A stretch of 64,000 nucleotides of DNA from a virus, in IMG/VR virus record IMGVR_UViG_3300025430_000015, positions 24,644 to 88,643 of that record. One strand, given 5' to 3'. The position numbers were made by a program, and so were the translations under genes. The notes beneath the pieces are model-generated. The model saw only the letters and a program-made list of their open reading frames with translations. It was not told where the DNA came from and did no database searches. Positions 61,096-64,000 of this stretch are shown one piece after another; positions within the stretch are counted from its first letter, which is position 1, and each line of letters begins with the position of its first letter.

Positions 61096-61623
61096 TTACT
61101 TACATATCTTCAAATCTGGACCCCATTCGGGAACCAAACTGTGATTACGTTGGTAATACCAGACAGCCACAAGTGATTGTTGATCACCAGTTGCTGCCTG
61201 TGGTGTAGCAGGCAATCCATGTATGTACCCTCTAGCATAATTCCATATGGATGGAATAAACTGATACCAACCAGCCGCCTTAGTGTGTATCTCAACACTA
61301 GTTAAGTGGTTTCTAGACTCATGGTATCGAATACAGGCAAACTGTGCTTGTATATGGATAGGCAATTGTCTTGTTGGATCAGTTGCAGAAGGCCATGCGG
61401 CTGTTACATCTGTGGACATTGTATTCCATTGCATCAGAGCAGGAACCTCGTGCTTAACCACAATTGGCATGGTTTTCTCATACCAGTGCAGATTAGCCTT
61501 AGTTACTGTCTGAACCTGATGTGGAAGCGCGGGCGGGCGTGCAGCAAATACTTGCCCCGAAATTCCTAAACTTCCCATCAATAGCAATGAAGTACATATA
61601 CACAGCTTACGCAGTGTTTCCAT
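61096..61623 (-). CDS. Secreted transglycosylase/Rpf-like protein
   Basis: 175 aa. Signal peptide (KLCICTSLLLMGSLGISGQV, then FAARPPAL). Catalytic domain: FACIRYHESRNHLTS with Glu in the lytic-transglycosylase position, then HTKAAGWYQFIPSIWNYARG and TGDQQSLVAVWYYQRN. AAGGAGCAAG leader. Family knowledge: such enzymes cut glycan chains of peptidoglycan. Second such protein in the window (see 12504). Confidence 0.75.
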   Translation of the reverse strand: METLRKLCICTSLLLMGSLGISGQVFAARPPALPHQVQTVTKANLHWYEKTMPIVVKHEVPALMQWNTMSTDVTAAWPSATDPTRQLPIHIQAQFACIRYHESRNHLTSVEIHTKAAGWYQFIPSIWNYARGYIHGLPATPQAATGDQQSLVAVWYYQRNHSLVPEWGPDLKICK

Positions 61624-61722
61624 GTACCTTGCTCCTTTCTTATTTGGAGTGATTCTTACTAACTTCTTTATTAATCACCCCATCGGCCCCCTCCCCTCAT
61701 CGGGAGGAGACCTGTGCAATGA
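61624..61722 (-). other. Gap with nested hairpin
   Basis: On the minus strand TTAATCA, beginning in the stop region of the upstream gene, pairs with TGATTAA and encloses CCTCCC-GATGAG-GGGAGG. It contains GATGA but no GAAA, so it is not a recognisable hammerhead. A normal AAAGGAG leader follows. Confidence 0.5.
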
Positions 61723-62124
61723 TTAAAACTGGCTTACACCATCACGCTCTGGATTGTACAAATCAATATGCTGATTCTGTACAAGATGGAAGAAAGAGTT
61801 CGCGATCTTATGTTCCGTACAGCTATTAACTGACTGGAACGGACCGTGCTTAACCTCTGAACGGATCACTTTCTTAGTGTCCTGAAACAGAGATTTTGCG
61901 GTGACCTCTTTCAACCTGGGAGTACTAGATATAAGTTGCCAGACACCCGCGGGGGAGACTTCCATCTTAACCACCGCAAAGGTATCTGACAAATCAAAAC
62001 AACCAACGTGTATATGATGACGGCCAAAGTACTCCAGCCACTCATCAAAGACATAGCCCAAAGGACTATCTTCTACACGTACTTGATTGTACTTCCAGCA
62101 CGCGCTGTGAAGTGTCATTAGCAT
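61723..62124 (-). CDS. Hypothetical protein
   Basis: 133 aa. Two Mets at its start (62124, 62118). WKYNQVRVEDSPLGYVFDEW, HIHVGCFDLSDTFAVVKMEV, RLKEVTAKSLFQDTKKVIRS. Alpha/beta, unknown. Next to the parS-like segment; AAGTAAGGTAG before the ATG. Confidence 0.55.
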   Translation of the reverse strand: MLMTLHSACWKYNQVRVEDSPLGYVFDEWLEYFGRHHIHVGCFDLSDTFAVVKMEVSPAGVWQLISSTPRLKEVTAKSLFQDTKKVIRSEVKHGPFQSVNSCTEHKIANSFFHLVQNQHIDLYNPERDGVSQF

Positions 62125-62518
62125 AACACTACCTTACTTTCTTGTTATTTACTTAGCTTGCATACCCCCAAGCCAGGGAAGGATATATCTGTACTCCCGT
62201 ACATAGATAACCCTGTAGCCACCACCATACCTTTATATGATGATGACTACACAGCCACCTATAAACTGCATGTATACCTAAGGTATCCACACCACTTTAC
62301 ACCACATCGCTCCACATCAAACCACTATGCTCCATATGAGTACCATTATAGTGGTAAAGAGAGTGCCTTAGATATGTGTAAACATGTCTCAAAATATGCC
62401 CATTTTTATAATATATAGGAAATAAACGGCCACATAGCATAATAAGCTATTACCTTACTATGATCCGATCTTATGCCCTAAGTAAATAAGCTATTATATG
62501 TATATCGGATCGATATAA

Positions 62519-62534
62519 TGTTCCACGTGGAACA
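62519..62534. promoter_or_regulatory. parS-like palindrome 1
   Basis: TGTTCCACGTGGAACA, a perfect 16-bp palindrome. It matches the bacterial parS consensus TGTTTCACGTGAAACA except for one symmetric T-to-C/A-to-G change. Chromosomal ParB binds such sites and spreads from them. Confidence 0.7.
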
Positions 62535-62618
62535 TACTGACTAACATATGCGGAGATCCAATACACCCGTATATTATTTCCTTACTAGGGTATTAGCTTA
62601 TTAGCATAATAGCCTATA

Positions 62619-62634
62619 CGTTCCACGTGAAACA
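62619..62634. promoter_or_regulatory. parS-like site 2
   Basis: CGTTCCACGTGAAACA matches TGTTNCACGTGAAACA at every position except the first. It starts exactly 100 bp from site 1 and 14 bases from the end of the gene at 62648. Confidence 0.7.
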
Positions 62635-62647
62635 TATCGAACTTGAA

Positions 62648-62956
62648 TTAGAAGCTTAGCTCTATTCCATCCAGAGCCCACTCTGATACTAATGGGCATA
62701 TGGTATAGGTAAGTTTGATGGGCTTAGATGAGTAGTTTGTTTCCCCGACGACATGCGCGGAGATAGTATCTTCCTCATCATTAATAACCCACTTGGTAGG
62801 TGCTATACCATAGAACTCAGTCATACTAATGACTGCCATTTCCACGGATGGAAAACTATCTTGTATAACACCACACCTGGTCTTAGCCTTATGGACAATC
62901 CTATCCCATAGAGTAGGCCGGTCAATCCAAGTTATCACAAATCGCTCTTCGATCAT
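62648..62956 (-). CDS. Hypothetical protein
   Basis: 102 aa. FVITWIDRPTLWDRIVHKAK, SFPSVEMAVISMTEFYGIAP, then a beta-rich end. GAGAAAGGAATATAATC before the ATG, behind tRNA-like element D. Unknown. Confidence 0.55.
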   Translation of the reverse strand: MIEERFVITWIDRPTLWDRIVHKAKTRCGVIQDSFPSVEMAVISMTEFYGIAPTKWVINDEEDTISAHVVGETNYSSKPIKLTYTICPLVSEWALDGIELSF

Positions 62957-63003
62957 GATTATATTCCTTTCTCTTACTTATATTTAGTTTCCCCATAAGG
63001 GAG

Positions 63004-63049
63004 CACCTCGGAGGGGAATCGAACCCCTCCAAGCCCACCAGGGCGAGGT
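63004..63049 (-). ncRNA. tRNA-like minihelix D
   Basis: Minus strand: acceptor ACCTCG (63049-63044) with CGAGGT (63010-63005), discriminator G63004. T-arm GGAGGGG-TTCGATT-CCCCTCC (up to 7 bp, the outer pairs compete with the acceptor). The linker CCCTGGTGGGCTT contains a tiny CCC-TGGT-GGG hairpin. Behind it TCCC/GGGA hairpin and AGAGAAAGG leader. Between the genes at 63070 and 62648. Confidence 0.75.
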
Positions 63050-63069
63050 TACCTACTACTTACAACCTA

Positions 63070-63837
63070 TTACAGGTTGTTCTTGATGCTCTTGAATGTC
63101 TCAAGGAATAGCATCTGCTGGAACAGCTTCTTCTGGTCCTCAGCCATCTCTTCCACAGTCTCCTGTGAGAGCTTGTTGAGTGCTTCAGAGTACGTGTTGA
63201 TAACACCGCTGGCCTGAACGTGGTTCAGAACGGTGTCGTACACTACAGGTGAACCGAGAGCGATTGCACGGTTCTTGGTAGCACCTGTCTCTGGAAGCAT
63301 GTAGAACTTCTGCTGTGCCAGATCCTTAACGTACAGCTTGATGCGTAGCTCAGCACCGTTCAGCTTCTCGTACTGCTCAATTGCAGTTACGATGCCACTG
63401 GTTACGTACTGGCGCTGACGCAGCACCTCGTAGTACTGACGACCCTTCTTGTCCGTCAACAGTCCAGAGTTGATAATGAACTGTGTACGGGAACGGTTGT
63501 ACTTACCCGAGTACGCCATAGATGGAGTAACGATGTCGCTTGGCTCGATGCGAGTAGCAACTTCTACAAGCTTACGACCGTACTCGAGGTTCTGGTTAGT
63601 GAACACATCGAATACACGTCCCATGCTGTAGTCGTTGTCTTGCTTAGCCATGCTGATAGCGTTGCCAGCAATCTGGTCGTAGGTGAATCCACCCAAGATC
63701 AGATACTGAACAGCGTCCACCAACATCGTGTGCTCTGCTGACGACTCCACTGATGTGTCAACGAAGGCTGCACGTAATACTTCTTGTGCCTCCTCTGCTG
63801 TCATTGATACAGTGTTGGATACATTGAATTCTGACAT
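63070..63837 (-). CDS. Hypothetical helical protein
   Basis: 255 aa. Long helical N-terminal half (TAEEAQEVLRAAFVDTSVES, LVDAVQYLILGGFTYDQIAG), then RIKLYVKDLAQQKFYMLPET and a helical end. GAAGGAAGAC before the ATG. No family recognised. Codon use is richer in C-ending codons than its small neighbours, which suggests high expression. Confidence 0.6.
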   Translation of the reverse strand: MSEFNVSNTVSMTAEEAQEVLRAAFVDTSVESSAEHTMLVDAVQYLILGGFTYDQIAGNAISMAKQDNDYSMGRVFDVFTNQNLEYGRKLVEVATRIEPSDIVTPSMAYSGKYNRSRTQFIINSGLLTDKKGRQYYEVLRQRQYVTSGIVTAIEQYEKLNGAELRIKLYVKDLAQQKFYMLPETGATKNRAIALGSPVVYDTVLNHVQASGVINTYSEALNKLSQETVEEMAEDQKKLFQQMLFLETFKSIKNNL

Positions 63838-64000
63838 ATTGTCTTCCTTCTTTTCTTATTTATTTGTTTCCTCAGTTCCGCTGAGTTACCGGTACTGCTG
63901 TTACTCCTGCATCCCTGCAGTGGTAACGTCCCTAGGTCAGATTTGACCCTGACCCTCCGTTGGACTGGAGTCTAGGTGGATAGCCTAGATAGGGTAACCC
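63838..64000 (-). other. Gap at right edge with cloverleaf-like fold and GNRA hairpin
   Basis: On the minus strand CCCTA (63994-63990) pairs with TAGGG (63934-63930) and encloses three hairpins: CTAGG/CCTAG, CTCC/GGAG and GGTCAG/CTGACC. This is a four-way junction like a tRNA, but without GG in the D-loop, a proper T-loop or CCA. Behind it CTGCA-GGGA-TGCAG (a GNRA loop again) and CTCAG/CTGAG, then the leader. Confidence 0.45.

Larger units (their letters stand above)
62125..62647. promoter_or_regulatory. 523-base gene-free segment with parS-like sites and short repeats (partition/origin candidate)
   Basis: No supportable gene on either strand. It holds two parS-like palindromes (62519-62534, 62619-62634), AATAAGCTATTA twice (62441-62452, 62485-62496) with a related inverted copy near 62591-62610, ATCGGATC in both orientations near 62462 and 62504, and, further left, a CCAC/CCACA-rich stretch (62205-62340). 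AT-rich with clustered short repeats, as origins and partition sites are. Confidence 0.55.

Noticed and set aside
61624-61722. Possible fifth hammerhead because of CCGATGAGGGG
   Set aside because: No GAAA or equivalent, no stem III and no cleavage triplet in the right order; it folds better as a nested hairpin.
62158-62418. 86-codon plus-strand open frame in the parS-like gap
   Set aside because: TTG start, no Shine-Dalgarno, opposite to all neighbours, odd His/Tyr/Pro composition; the DNA is better explained as repeat-rich regulatory sequence.
1-64000. CRISPR array or insertion sequence
   Set aside because: No regularly spaced repeats of array type, no transposase and no terminal inverted repeats were seen; direct repeats found are two-copy tandem or single pairs.

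Overview
The window reads as a stretch of a large, low-GC, contractile-tailed bacteriophage (myovirus-like) of an actinobacterium. Baseplate J, gp25-like and collar-domain proteins give the virion type. Two WhiB-like Fe-S proteins, Rpf/transglycosylase-like secreted proteins and a proteasome-beta-like Ntn protein give the host group. The low GC suggests a low-GC (for example freshwater) actinobacterium; that part is inference. No integrase, partition protein or capsid/portal gene is recognised here.

Layout. Positions 1-50127 are almost wholly plus strand: tail tip, baseplate and fibre genes (1-10514); a SNF2-type helicase; a broken Rpf-like gene; WhiB; a three-gene glycosyltransferase operon (13747-16474); one tRNA; an Ntn-hydrolase; then the replication and recombination block (MerR-like protein, FEN-type nuclease, LuxC-like reductase, DnaC-like loader, DnaB-like helicase, primase, ssDNA-binding protein, GroES, DnaE polymerase, RecA, PD-(D/E)XK nucleases) with many very small, often zinc-ribbon, proteins. 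A sigma region-4 protein, structural-looking proteins, a DnaQ-like exonuclease and the large terminase (48136-50127) follow. At 50128 the strand switches. Everything to 64000 is minus strand: small unknown genes, a second WhiB, a DUF2786 protein, a MoxR/VWA pair, a secreted transglycosylase and a gene-free segment with two parS-like palindromes exactly 100 bp apart.

The most unusual content is RNA in the gaps of the minus-strand operon. Four gaps carry type II hammerhead ribozymes in the sense orientation, with a different, covarying pseudoknot in each; one has a compensated C3-G8 to U3-A8 core. Five other gaps carry 42-46 nt tRNA-like minihelices: an acceptor stem and T-arm with a perfect TTCGAYT T-loop, but no D or anticodon arm. 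Four of the five are followed by a hairpin, GNRA-capped in three, and an A-rich Shine-Dalgarno leader. A further 570-nt gap holds a large structured non-coding segment. My reading is that the operon is cut into separate mRNAs by self-cleaving ribozymes and by tRNA-mimicking RNase P/RNase Z sites.

Three plus-strand genes (Rpf-like, LuxC-like, recA) are each broken by an exact two-copy tandem duplication of 14, 68 or 44 bp. Removing one copy restores each frame. They are either assembly errors or real events, and read mapping would decide.
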